Origin: an uncultured Flavonifractor sp. | GTDB lineage: Bacteria; Bacillota; Clostridia; Oscillospirales; Oscillospiraceae | DNA length: 48,728 bases | Assembly: GCA_947649225.1 (NCBI GenBank) | Contig: CANSQX010000004.1 | Coordinates: 1 to 48,728 of the forward strand | Reading direction: 5' to 3' | In this document: piece by piece, positions 8,171-17,095 of the stretch | How the letters are laid out: the number at the start of each line of letters is the position of its first letter | Position numbering within the stretch: position 1 is the first letter of the stretch | Position numbers and translations under genes: made by a program | Notes under the pieces: model-generated | What the model was told of the DNA's origin: nothing | Databases searched by the model: none | What the model saw: only the letters and a program-made list of their open reading frames with translations

Positions 8171-8788
8171 ATGAGAGACAAAAAGGCCCCCCATACCGAG
8201 GGGGAAAGGGCTGTCAAAAAGCTGAAGTTCAATGCGGTGATGGCCGCGATCCTCTATCTGGCGCTGGGCGTGGTGCTGGTAGGCTGGCCGGGCACCACCA
8301 GTAGCGTCATCTGCTATGTGATCGGCGCGGTGCTGCTTGTCTACGGCCTGATCGCCATCCTGGCCTTCCTGCTGGGCAAGGAGCGCACCGCCGCGCTGTC
8401 CCTCCAGATGGTGGTGGGGGTGGTGGCTGCGGCGCTGGGGGTGTTCTTCCTCACCCGGCCCGTGCTGCTCCTCTCCCTGCTGCCCGTTTTGATGGGCCTG
8501 TTTATCATCATTGTGAGTATGCTCAGCGTCAAGCGGTCCTTTGAGCTGCGCCGCTACCGCTACGCCAAGTGGTGGGTGGCCCTGTTGATGGCTGTGGCCG
8601 CCATTGCCCTGGGCCTTCTCATCCTCTTCCACCCCTATATGGCCGCCAAAACCGTGGTGGTGATCATCGGAATCGTGTTCCTCTATGTGGGCGTATGCGA
8701 CCTGTGGGCCATCTTCACCGTGAACCGGTCCGCCAAAAAGTACCACGCCGAAACCCCCATCGAGGTGGAGCCCATCGACATCGAATGA
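8171..8788 (+). CDS. DUF308/HdeD-like six-helix membrane protein
   Basis: 205-residue integral membrane protein with about six hydrophobic helices in three pairs, each helix around 20 residues and Val/Leu/Gly-rich, as in the HdeD/DUF308 family. The N-terminal ~20 residues are basic and cytoplasmic; the C-terminal tail is acidic (ETPIEVEPIDIE). The ATG at 8171 follows AAAGGAG by 7 bases. E. coli HdeD is linked to acid stress, but family function is otherwise poorly known. It is a single-gene unit with its own promoter and a hairpin after the stop. Confidence 0.85.
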   Translation: MRDKKAPHTEGERAVKKLKFNAVMAAILYLALGVVLVGWPGTTSSVICYVIGAVLLVYGLIAILAFLLGKERTAALSLQMVVGVVAAALGVFFLTRPVLLLSLLPVLMGLFIIIVSMLSVKRSFELRRYRYAKWWVALLMAVAAIALGLLILFHPYMAAKTVVVIIGIVFLYVGVCDLWAIFTVNRSAKKYHAETPIEVEPIDIE

Positions 8789-8809
8789 CAACTGTCAGCC
8801 CAAACGAGA

Positions 8810-8844
8810 GCGCCCCCGCCGGACAAGCCGTCCGGCGGGGGCGC
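8810..8844 (+). terminator. Strong hairpin after the DUF308 gene
   Basis: Perfect 15-bp inverted repeat (GCGCCCCCGCCGGAC / GTCCGGCGGGGGCGC) with a 5-base loop 22 bases after the stop. The following sequence is T-rich (TTCGTCTGTCTG) rather than a clean T-run. Confidence 0.65.
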
Positions 8845-10118
8845 TTCGTCTGTCTGTAAAATCGTAAGACCGAGTGCGTTTTCAGCAAAATGCCGCCTGC
8901 GGGCAGGCTCTTAAACGTAAAAGAGGGGCACAGTCCCCCTTTGACACGATTCCCGCTCCTGCCATAGCAGGGGTTATAGCAATACATTTTATCACAGACG
9001 CCCACCGTATCATTTAGCGCATGATTGTACGTTCCAGAACGACCGAATGGAATTCCTTAGTCTCCAAACGGCATTACGCCTCATCGATTCATGCCCGGAC
9101 TCCCTCCGTATCCTTTCATGAATGCTTCCCGTCCACACATTGCTACGAGGTAAGAACGCCTGTCCCCCCTGCCCTGCTTCACTCACAATTTCCCAGCCAA
9201 ATTCCCCGGGCTCTGTGTGATTATCCCAACCGTTTTCGTAACGAGCGACCCCCCTGGTTGATGACCATATGGATTACCGCAGCAACGCCGGAAACCAGTG
9301 GCTGTTTGCAAAGCGTTCTCCAAGTGAATTCTATCAAGGCTGCAACGCCGGCATTTATGACCCCTTTTATTCTAAAATAGCGGCTTTTCTTGCTTTTAAT
9401 ATGATCAAAAAATTTTTATTTTGTTTTCTTAAAAAACGTCCTTGACACAGGATATACTTTCGTTTATAATTGACAAAAGTTCCAAATTTATAACGGTGTA
9501 TAGATCCATACTTTGGTCTAAAACACCATATCAAACAACTCGATTTTCTGCTTTTCCAGACAAATTTTTATCTATCGGTATCCTCGCGCTGCGCCGGATA
9601 CTTTCGTTTTCCTTTCCGCCCGTTTCGTTTACTCCGTAGCGCTATGCCCCCAGAGCCTGCCGCTGATCCGGGAGCCGTGGATCGAACCGGCTGCTCCAAA
9701 ATGATTGACACCACACATATTTTCATAGCGTAGGTTTCCATCATTTTTGTGTTACGTAAAGCGAAAAACTATAAAGCTCTGAGCGCCTTTGGGGACCGCA
9801 TTTATCAGGGGCAGCGCAAAGCTTTTTCTATATTCTGCATGTTCCACGGTATCGGCCCGTCAGAGCAGGTGTTTTCCTCGACCGTCAGAGCCCCCTCCCA
9901 TGGTTCTTTCCGCTTCGGTTCAGGATGACAGCTGCTCTTTTTGCCGCGCAGCTGGACAGATGCCCAATCCACCGTCCAGCCATAAAATGTGCGCTAACTC
10001 TATGGGGCAAGGAAGGGGGGGGAGCATCCCGTTCAACAGGAGCTTTGCCATTGATTCCTGTTGGAACCACATGTGTACATCCAGGAAAATCTGAAACAAC
10101 ATGTAAGGAGGACTCCCT
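8845..10118. other. 1.27-kb stretch without a convincing gene, AT-richer than its flanks
   Basis: Short open frames exist on both strands (for example 9021-9380 and 9789-10094 on plus), but none has a good ribosome site, recognisable motif or codon pattern like the neighbours. The section around 9370-9560 is clearly AT-rich, unlike the rest of the window. I see no tRNA, intact transposase or CRISPR repeat. It may be decayed mobile or surface-gene DNA, or a long upstream region of the sialidase gene. Confidence 0.5.
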
Positions 10119-13100
10119 GTGAAACGACGTATCTGCGGCGCTGCCCTTTCCGCCGCGCTGTGCCTGACGCTGCTCCCAGTCCACGCGCTCGCGCTGGATG
10201 TCTCGCCCAGGCCCGATCCGGGAACCACCCAAGGCCAGCCCTTTGAACACAATCCAAACACTGCGGGCAGCGACAGCTTCCGCATCCCTGGCCTGGTCAC
10301 GCTCCGGGACGGCACCCTGCTGGCCACTGCCGACGCCCGCTGGAACACGACCTATGACGGCGGCGGTCTGGACACGATCGTCTCCCGCTCCACGGACAAC
10401 GGAGCAACCTGGTCCTACAGCTTCGCCAACTACCTGGGCGATAACGGGAATGAATACAGCGGCAGCGGCTCCACTTGTTTTATCGACCCCTCTGTGGCGG
10501 TTGTGTATGACGAGGACACCGGCAGCGAGACCATCTACCTGCTGGCGGACCTCTATCCCTATGGCGTGGCATTAAATGGTCAAAACAACCTATGGCCCGC
10601 CAAGGAGAGCGGCTTTGATGCGCAGGATCGTCTGCTTCTCTCTACCGATACATACGGCAGCGAAACCGGCGGGAACAACGCAACTTACACATACGAGTAT
10701 TATCTGGACCAGAGCTCTGGAACCATTAAAAGCATAGCCGGCGATACCGAAGTGGAGGGTCTTTCTGTGGACGGCCACTTCAATGTGACAGGCACCTATA
10801 ACGGCGGGGAGGTCAACAGCAATCTCTTCTTCTCCGACTCCCCCTTTAAGGTGCAGCGCACCAGCTATCTGTACCTGGTGACCTCCACAGACGGCGGTGA
10901 AAGCTGGAGCGACCCCTCCCTGATCCCCCTGAAGAGCGCCAGTGAGCGCGCCTATCTGGTGGCTCCCTCCCGGGGTCTGGTCACCAGCCGCGGCGAGATC
11001 GTGTTCCCCTGCTATTCCTATGACAACACCGGTGGCTCCCAGCCCCAATATCTCAGTTTCATCTATTCTACAGACGGTGTGAGCTGGGCGCGCAGTGAGG
11101 ACGATCCCGTTTCGACCCCTTCCAACTGGAACTCCGAATCCGTGGCCGTGGAGCTCTCCGATGGGAGGCTACGCTTCTTTGCCCGCAACAACTACACCTC
11201 GTGTTTGAGCTACTTTGATTATATCCCCGGATCCAACGGCCTTTCTGGCGGTAGCTGGTCAGGTCAGACACGTACCAATGTTGTCACCAATTCCAACTGC
11301 CAGATCTCCGCGATCAAATATTCCCACACCTCTGAGGGTAAGGACGTCCTCTTGATTTCCTGCCCCACTGGTCCCAATGAGAGCGGATCCAATCAGTCAT
11401 CCGGCAGTCAACGCTTGAATGGCAAGATTTTTGCCGCCCGGGTCAATGATGACGCAGATATGACCCTGGAATGGGTGGACGAAGCCAAGATTGATGTCAG
11501 CGGTGCGGTAAATGACGGTGTTCCCTTTATGTACTCCGCCCTCACAGAAATCACGCGGCCGGCCGGAGGCTGTCAGCCCGGCGATATCGCCATTCTCTAT
11601 GAAATGAATGAAGCAGGCTGGGGCTTCGGACCCGGCAAGTATTATGAGATGCACTTCCAGACTCACAGCCTGAGCGGCATTGACTTTGACCCGATGTTTG
11701 TCAAGCAGCCCGCTTACTCCGGACCGGACCTCTCCACCGGCAGCGGCGCCACGGTTACGCTGGATGTGGAAGTGGACCTCACCGAGGGCGTAACCTATCA
11801 GTGGTACTGCGAGACCAACGGCGAAGGCCCCGTCGCACTGGACGGCGCAACCGAGCCCTCTTACACGGTCGATATCGACGCTCTGGGAGTTGGCTCCCAC
11901 TATCTCTTCTGCAAGATCACCAAGGGCAGCTATACGATGGACAGCGATCAGGTTCCCATTACCATCGTCTCCACCCCCGAAACCTTCACCATTACGCTGG
12001 ACCCGGCCGGAGGTGCCGTCTCGCCGGAGGCCCTGAACACCGATGAAACCGGCAAGCTGGGCACGCTCCCTACCCCCACACGGGACGGTTATACCTTTAA
12101 TGGCTGGTATACGCAGAGCACCGGCGGCGATCGAGTCACCGGGGAGACTGTGTTTGACGCGAATGCCACCATCTACGCCCAGTGGACGGAAAACAGTTCC
12201 GGCAATCCTGGCGGCTCGGGCGGTTCCGGCGGCTCCAGTGGCTCCAGCAGCTCCAACGGCGTCAGCGGCTCTGGAGATAACGTGTCTATCAGCACCAGCG
12301 GAAGTTCCATATCCAATTCTCAGATGGAGCAGGCTGTGAAAAAGGCCGACAAGGGTTCGCAAATCACCCTTAAGGCTGACAGCACTGCTGTCAGCCTTCC
12401 GTCAGGTGGCCTGACGGAAGCCGCCTCGAACAGCAACGGCATCACGGTGACACTGCGCCACGGAACCATTACGTTTGACACCCGTACAATCGAGGGGCTC
12501 GTCGGCGGCCTTCCCTCAACGGATAACATCAACGTCGCGATCAACTCCAAAACTTCCAGCCAGGATCAGGAAATCCTTGACCTGCTGAAAAGCGATGCTG
12601 CGGTGTTCGATGTGGCCATCTCTGCGGGCGGCCAAGACGTCCACAGCCTGAAGGGACAGCTTACACTGACGTTCACCGTCCCCAGCCTGGCTAAGATCGA
12701 CAATCCCCATATCCTCCATATCCTCGCCGACAACTCCCGTGAGTATTACGCGCCCGACCGTGTGGAGGGGAACAAGCTCACCGTGAAGGGCATTCAGAAT
12801 CTGTCCGTCTTCGCGGTCATTCCCGGCTCCCTGGTCCCCACAGAGCCTGAGAAGCCCGCAGAACCTGAGCAGCCTGAGCCTCTGCCCTTCCAGGATGTCC
12901 CTGCGGATGCCTATTACTATGATGCGGTGCAGTGGGCGGTCAAGGAAGGCATCACCAGCGGCACCTCTGACACCACCTTTAGCCCCGATATGAGCTGCAC
13001 CCGGGCCCAGATGGTGATGTTCCTGTGGCGGGCTGCCGGCTCTCCGGCCACAGACTATGCCGTGAACTTTGTGGACGTTGATCCAAATGCATACTATAGC

Positions 13101-13403
13101 GGCGCCGTCCGCTGGGCGGCTGAGAACGGCATTACGGGAGGCACCTCCGACACTACATTCAGCCCTGACGCGGTGGTGACCCGAAGCCAGACCGTGGTCC
13201 TCCTGTACCGGGCCGCCAGTTCCCCCGCAGCGTCTGGCAGCGGGGCCTTTGTGGACGTGGCTGACGGTGCCTACTATGCTGACGCCGTGCAGTGGGCGGT
13301 CAAGGAGGGCATCACCAGCGGCACCTCCGCCACGGCCTTCAGTCCAGATATGAACTGCACCCGCGCTCAGATCGTCACCTTCCTCTTTCGGAATGCCCAT
13401 TGA
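10119..13403 (+). CDS. Secreted GH33-type sialidase with Ig-like, InlB-type and three SLH domains
   Basis: 1094-residue exo-sialidase-like surface enzyme. The GTG at 10119 has AAGGAGG 7 bases upstream, and the first ~27 residues form a signal peptide. The catalytic part (about 45-520) has the FRIP arginine motif (residues 54-57) and Asp-boxes STDNGATW and STDGGESW, with a third degenerate one (YSTDGVSW). It also has the YSALTEI segment likely bearing the nucleophilic Tyr. An Ig-like region (about 530-617) follows, then an InlB/Flg_new repeat (about 622-690), a Gly/Ser linker, an unrecognised domain, and three SLH repeats from about 925 to the end. The SLH repeats would hold it on the cell wall. 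It should release sialic acid from host glycans such as mucin. No nan genes are nearby. Confidence 0.9.
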   Translation: MKRRICGAALSAALCLTLLPVHALALDVSPRPDPGTTQGQPFEHNPNTAGSDSFRIPGLVTLRDGTLLATADARWNTTYDGGGLDTIVSRSTDNGATWSYSFANYLGDNGNEYSGSGSTCFIDPSVAVVYDEDTGSETIYLLADLYPYGVALNGQNNLWPAKESGFDAQDRLLLSTDTYGSETGGNNATYTYEYYLDQSSGTIKSIAGDTEVEGLSVDGHFNVTGTYNGGEVNSNLFFSDSPFKVQRTSYLYLVTSTDGGESWSDPSLIPLKSASERAYLVAPSRGLVTSRGEIVFPCYSYDNTGGSQPQYLSFIYSTDGVSWARSEDDPVSTPSNWNSESVAVELSDGRLRFFARNNYTSCLSYFDYIPGSNGLSGGSWSGQTRTNVVTNSNCQISAIKYSHTSEGKDVLLISCPTGPNESGSNQSSGSQRLNGKIFAARVNDDADMTLEWVDEAKIDVSGAVNDGVPFMYSALTEITRPAGGCQPGDIAILYEMNEAGWGFGPGKYYEMHFQTHSLSGIDFDPMFVKQPAYSGPDLSTGSGATVTLDVEVDLTEGVTYQWYCETNGEGPVALDGATEPSYTVDIDALGVGSHYLFCKITKGSYTMDSDQVPITIVSTPETFTITLDPAGGAVSPEALNTDETGKLGTLPTPTRDGYTFNGWYTQSTGGDRVTGETVFDANATIYAQWTENSSGNPGGSGGSGGSSGSSSSNGVSGSGDNVSISTSGSSISNSQMEQAVKKADKGSQITLKADSTAVSLPSGGLTEAASNSNGITVTLRHGTITFDTRTIEGLVGGLPSTDNINVAINSKTSSQDQEILDLLKSDAAVFDVAISAGGQDVHSLKGQLTLTFTVPSLAKIDNPHILHILADNSREYYAPDRVEGNKLTVKGIQNLSVFAVIPGSLVPTEPEKPAEPEQPEPLPFQDVPADAYYYDAVQWAVKEGITSGTSDTTFSPDMSCTRAQMVMFLWRAAGSPATDYAVNFVDVDPNAYYSGAVRWAAENGITGGTSDTTFSPDAVVTRSQTVVLLYRAASSPAASGSGAFVDVADGAYYADAVQWAVKEGITSGTSATAFSPDMNCTRAQIVTFLFRNAH

Positions 13404-13444
13404 TTCTCTGGAGGATTTGCAGTAACACGCCAATATAACCTGTG

Positions 13445-13492
13445 AAAAGGCCGCCATCCAGCCCCGCTCTTCGGGCTGGATGGCGGCCTTTT
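13445..13492 (+). terminator. Bidirectional terminator of the sialidase gene
   Basis: Very long stem AAAAGGCCGCCATCCAGCCC paired with GGGCTGGATGGCGGCCTTTT, 42 bases after the sialidase stop, giving a T-run on both strands. It could also stop readthrough from the microcompartment operon on the minus strand. Its right arm lies inside the 295-bp tandem duplication. Confidence 0.88.
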
Positions 13493-14065
13493 GCGCGGCG
13501 GTCTTCCTCTACGGCCCGCATCGGCCGGTGACAGCGCCCAGGGTCAGCTCCCAGAACGCAACTGCCAATCTGACCCAGACCTAGATGCTGCAATCCTAAC
13601 GTGGGATCCTCTGACAGGAACGCGGAAGCGGCACAGGCTATCAAGCCTGTGCCGCCATTCCCGTTCACCGGACCCGGCGCTGGTTTCGCCGGGCAATCCG
13701 AGACTTTTCCTCCATCGGCGCTCAAACAGGCCTACAAGCCCATTACAGCAGATGCTCCAGCAGGGCGGGGCTGGATGGCGGCCTTTTGCGCGGCGGTCTT
13801 CCTCTACGGCCCGCATCGGCCGGTGACAGCGCCCAGGGTCAGCTCCCAGAACGCAACTGCCAATCTGACCCAGACCTAGATGCTGCAATCCTAACGTGGG
13901 ATCCTCTGACAGGAACGCGGAAGCGGCACAGGCTATCAAGCCTGTGCCGCCATTCCCGTTCACCGGACCCGGCGCTGGTTTCGCCGGGCAATCCGAGACT
14001 TTTCCTCCATCGGCGCTCAAACAGGCCTACAAGCCCATTACAGCAGATGCTCCAGCAGGGCGGGG
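13473..14065. repeat. Near-perfect 295-bp tandem direct duplication
   Basis: Unit 1 begins at 13473 and unit 2 at 13768; sequence is identical at a constant 295-base offset through 14065 as far as I can read. Each unit begins with the right arm and T-run of the sialidase terminator and ends with the last ~28 bases of the PduT-type gene. Only the right copy is joined to the rest of that gene. Open frames inside the duplication are by-products, not genes. Confidence 0.93.
13923..13950 (-). terminator. Candidate hairpin at the end of the microcompartment operon
   Basis: 12-bp stem GCGGCACAGGCT / AGCCTGTGCCGC with a 4-base loop, about 90 bases after the PduT-type stop on the minus strand. The following tract is only weakly T-rich. 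An identical copy lies at 13628-13655 because of the 295-bp duplication, so the operon may have two such hairpins in series. Confidence 0.45.
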
Positions 14066-14577
14066 ATGGGCCGGGCAATCACGGAGGTCTTCAACAGCAT
14101 ATCAGAATCCGGCGCGGCCTTCTGGACTGCGGTGTTCACCGCCTCCACATCGCCGGTCAGAACCACGACGCCCTTTCCGCCGACCGCATAGCCGATTTTG
14201 ACCTCCACCAGGGTAATCTGGGCCGCTTTCGCCGCCGTATCGGCCGCCAGGATCCCGGCTGTAACCGAGTAGAACTCCATCACGCCAATCGCCTCCGGCC
14301 GCTCGACCAGGGTGCCCTGCACAATGGCCGGGAGCAGCTGGGCGTGGATATTAGGGATCTCTAGGGTATCCACCACGTACTCCCCGCCGTACTGCCGTCC
14401 CACGGCCATGGAGGATTTTACATCGTCCACCCGGCCGCTCACGATTGTGATGTACTTTCCCGGACACACGGTGGAGGTCTTGAGCAGCCGGGTCTGCGCG
14501 GCCTTGAGCATTCTATCGGTGGTATCAATGCCCCGAGCGATGCTCGAAAATTCGATTACACCAATCGCCATACTCAT
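14038..14577 (-). CDS. pduT: PduT-type BMC-T shell protein with predicted [4Fe-4S] site
   Basis: Tandem-BMC-domain shell protein; three copies form a pseudo-hexameric tile in the microcompartment facet. It has two BMC repeats, starting AIGVIEFSSIARG and AIGVMEFYSVTAG. In Salmonella PduT a [4Fe-4S] cluster sits in the trimer pore, bound by Cys38. With the ATG at 14577 chosen here, the motif TVCPGKY places Cys exactly at position 38, which supports both the start and the assignment. At 179 residues it is close to PduT (184). It follows pduS by 8 bases. The last codons lie in the 295-bp duplicated segment. Likely role: moving electrons or a cluster across the shell. Confidence 0.9.
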   Translation of the reverse strand: MSMAIGVIEFSSIARGIDTTDRMLKAAQTRLLKTSTVCPGKYITIVSGRVDDVKSSMAVGRQYGGEYVVDTLEIPNIHAQLLPAIVQGTLVERPEAIGVMEFYSVTAGILAADTAAKAAQITLVEVKIGYAVGGKGVVVLTGDVEAVNTAVQKAAPDSDMLLKTSVIARPIPALLEHLL

Positions 14578-14585
14578 CTCTAACA

Positions 14586-15938
14586 TCACCCTTTTCGCCT
14601 GATTACGGCGCATTGCGCATCCACACGCTCAATCACGCCGTCGATGCTGGCATGGATATGGGCCGACAGCGCGCCCTCCGGGGCGGCGGCCAGCAGCTCG
14701 CCCCGCCGGACCGTCTCTCCCGCCGCCTTCACCGGGACGGCGGGCTTTCCAATGTGCTGGGAGAAGGGCAGCGTGACCTGCTCCGGCTGCAAGAGGATGC
14801 AGCTGTCCCCCGCGTCGTGGTGCAGCGCATAGTCCCGCAGGCCCAGGCGGGCCTCCAGGCGCTCGGTGGCGGCCCGTCCGGACAGGTTGGCCTCCCGCGC
14901 CTGGGGCGACGGGTTTTTGGGCGCGTCAAGCCCCTGCTCCCGCAGGCGGCCCTTGAGGTACTGGTTCACCTTACGGGGGGAGAGGCCCATGGGGCAGGCG
15001 TACATCTCGCAGAGGCCGCATTCGCTGCAATTCGCCGCGCCGCCGAACAGGCGCAGATATTCTTCGGGATCGCGCACTTCCGGCTCCCAGAAAATCCCCC
15101 GCATCATCTTGTGAGGCTGCATATCGTGCCCGATGCGGTAGCGGGGACACTGGTCGGTACACTGGCGGCACTGCAAGCAGGCGCTCTGGGCCAGACGGAT
15201 GATCCGCTTCAGGGGCTTCGCCGCCTGGACAGCCAGGTGGTGCCCCTTGGGGAGCAGAAGAAGGTTCCCCATCGTCTTGGTCACAGAGAGCGCGGCGATC
15301 TCCGCCGGGTCGGTGTAGACCTTCCCCATCATGGGGCCGCCGGCAATGAGGGCGTATTCCGTGAGCTTGGGGCCGGCCGCCTGAATGCACGACAAAACCG
15401 GAGTCCCCAACGGGACCTGCAGCATAACGGGCCGGGCCACCTCGCCGGTGACGGACAGGAACTTTTCCGTCACCGGTTCCCCGTGCAGGGCGTCATAGAT
15501 GTTTTTGACCGTACCTACATTGTCCACCACGGCCCCTACCGCCAGCGGGATCCCCCGCTCCGGCACAGAGCGGCCGGTGACCTGCTGGACCATGATCTGT
15601 TCGTCCCCCGCCGGATAGAAGGAGCCCATGGGGAAGATCGCAATGGGCGCATGCTTCTCCTGAATCGCCCTGGTCAGGGCCTCGATCTCCCGGCGGTACT
15701 TCTGTTTCAGGGCGATGACGATATGCCTGGCCTCCAGATGCGCGCCGATCTCCACGGCTGCCTCCACGATCTCCGGCGCAAACTGGCGGCAGAGATACTT
15801 ATCCGTCTCAATCAGCGGCTCGCACTCGGCCGCGTTGAGGATGAAATACTCCGCCTTGGCGTTCAGCTTTACATGTGTGGGGAATCCGGCTCCCCCTGCG
15901 CCCACCACACCGGCCTGTTGAATCAAATCGGTCAGCAT
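14586..15938 (-). CDS. pduS: PduS/RnfC-like flavin Fe-S oxidoreductase
   Basis: Microcompartment-associated NADH-oxidising flavoprotein of the RnfC/NuoF type, 450 residues. The N-terminus has GAGGAGFPTHVKL (nucleotide/flavin binding) and NAAECEPLIETDKYL. Two cluster motifs follow: CLQCRQCTDQCP and CSECGLCEMYACP. A short barrel-sandwich-like domain ends the protein. The ATG at 15938 has GGGGAGG 7 bases upstream; an in-frame extension upstream has no similarity. In B12-dependent Pdu systems PduS reduces cobalamin. Here the dehydratase is B12-independent, so a general electron-transfer role through PduT is more likely (inference). Confidence 0.92.
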   Translation of the reverse strand: MLTDLIQQAGVVGAGGAGFPTHVKLNAKAEYFILNAAECEPLIETDKYLCRQFAPEIVEAAVEIGAHLEARHIVIALKQKYRREIEALTRAIQEKHAPIAIFPMGSFYPAGDEQIMVQQVTGRSVPERGIPLAVGAVVDNVGTVKNIYDALHGEPVTEKFLSVTGEVARPVMLQVPLGTPVLSCIQAAGPKLTEYALIAGGPMMGKVYTDPAEIAALSVTKTMGNLLLLPKGHHLAVQAAKPLKRIIRLAQSACLQCRQCTDQCPRYRIGHDMQPHKMMRGIFWEPEVRDPEEYLRLFGGAANCSECGLCEMYACPMGLSPRKVNQYLKGRLREQGLDAPKNPSPQAREANLSGRAATERLEARLGLRDYALHHDAGDSCILLQPEQVTLPFSQHIGKPAVPVKAAGETVRRGELLAAAPEGALSAHIHASIDGVIERVDAQCAVIRRKG

Positions 15939-15951
15939 GCGTTCGCCTCCC

Positions 15952-16233
15952 CTATCGGTATCGTTGATCCACTTCTTTGTCGTCCACAATGCCCACAATC
16001 GCAGCGTCCATCGGGGCCTGCGGCTTCATCAGCGCCGCCCGCGCCGAGCTGCCTGTGACCACAATCACGGTCTCTCCAATTCCGGCTCCAATGGTATCCA
16101 CCGCGATAAACGGGAGGCTGGCCGCCTGCTCATCCAAGACGTTCACCGGCTTAACGAGCATGAGCTTCATGCCCACCAGCCCCTCCTCCTTCCGCGTGGA
16201 CCACACTGAGCCGATCACAACTCCAAGCTGCAT
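15952..16233 (-). CDS. eutN: EutN/CcmL-type BMC-P shell vertex protein
   Basis: 93-residue pentameric vertex protein that caps the corners of the microcompartment. It begins MQLGVVIGSVWSTRK, the standard EutN/PduN start, and contains VDTIGAGIGETVIVVTGSSAR, the hallmark of the family (Pfam EutN_CcmL). The ATG has AAAGGAG 7 bases upstream. It is the only BMC-P in the window, so it should supply all vertices. Confidence 0.95.
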   Translation of the reverse strand: MQLGVVIGSVWSTRKEEGLVGMKLMLVKPVNVLDEQAASLPFIAVDTIGAGIGETVIVVTGSSARAALMKPQAPMDAAIVGIVDDKEVDQRYR

Positions 16234-16252
16234 ATGTCCGCTCCTTTATGCC

Positions 16253-17074
16253 CTATGCTTCCGAAAAGCAATTCATTGCAATCCCCGTCGGCGTCACAAG
16301 GAACGGGTTGTCAGGCTTGATGGCCGGAATGCCCAGCTGCTTTTCGAAGACCTGCTCGATACCGGCCAGGCAGCAGGTACCGCCGCAGAGATACAGCAGC
16401 TCGGTCTCGCCGGTGTCAATATATTTCTGGACGATGGAGGCCATCTTTTCGATCACAGGCTTGACCACGGGGAAGACCAGCTTGTGGTTGGCCGGGTCCA
16501 TCTTCATCTCCTCGGCCTCCTCATAGGGGATGCCCAGGTTCCCCGCCAGCACCAGCGTGAGGTGCGTGCCGCCGGTGGCCTCGTCCGCGACCCGGACCAC
16601 CCGGCCGCCCTGGAGCACGGCCAGACCGGTGGTGCCGCCGCCAATATCCACAATGGCCCCGTTTTCCAGCTGATAGAGCGCATTGGCGGCGGAGGGCTCA
16701 TCCAGTACGCGGATCACGTCGAACCCGGCGCTCTCCGCCACATAGACATGGGTCTTTGTGCTGCTCTCCGTACCCGCCGGCATGGCGATGGCACACTGGG
16801 TCAGCTCCCGTCCAATGCGGGCCTCCAGCTTTTCCTTCAGCGCCTTGACAATGCGGGAAGCCCCCACGAAATCCACCACCACGCCGTCGCGGAGCACCCG
16901 GGCGGCCTGCTTTTCGCAGGCCACCGGGTTGTTGTCCTCGTCCAGCACCACCACCACGATGTAGGCCGTGCCCAGGTCCACCCCTACCTTGAGGGGGCCG
17001 TCCAGGTTCCCCGACACCTGGTGTTCCGAGTGCTCGACCCGTTCGATGTATGCGTTTACCGCCGCTAAATCCAT
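16253..17074 (-). CDS. eutJ: EutJ-like actin/HSP70-fold chaperone
   Basis: 273-residue member of the EutJ family (DnaK/actin ATPase fold) found in eut and glycyl-radical microcompartment loci. Phosphate loops are visible: VGVDLGTAYIVVVVLD (phosphate 1), VDIGGGTTGLAV (phosphate 2) and the adenosine-type CGGTCCLAG. It begins with a short amphipathic helix (MDLAAVNAYIERVEHSE) that resembles those of other cargo proteins here. The exact role is unproven; a chaperone or reactivation function for encapsulated enzymes is assumed from the fold. ATG with AAAGGAG upstream. Confidence 0.9.
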   Translation of the reverse strand: MDLAAVNAYIERVEHSEHQVSGNLDGPLKVGVDLGTAYIVVVVLDEDNNPVACEKQAARVLRDGVVVDFVGASRIVKALKEKLEARIGRELTQCAIAMPAGTESSTKTHVYVAESAGFDVIRVLDEPSAANALYQLENGAIVDIGGGTTGLAVLQGGRVVRVADEATGGTHLTLVLAGNLGIPYEEAEEMKMDPANHKLVFPVVKPVIEKMASIVQKYIDTGETELLYLCGGTCCLAGIEQVFEKQLGIPAIKPDNPFLVTPTGIAMNCFSEA

Positions 17075-17095
17075 ACCCGGATCTCCTTTTGCTGT

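Noticed and set aside
9021-10094. Plus-strand open frames at 9021-9380, 9442-9639 and 9789-10094
   Set aside because: No ribosome sites, unusual composition, no recognisable domains; kept as a gene-poor region instead.
13544-14020. Open frames inside the 295-bp duplication (both strands)
   Set aside because: They exist only because the repeat stays open in several frames; no start signals or homology.
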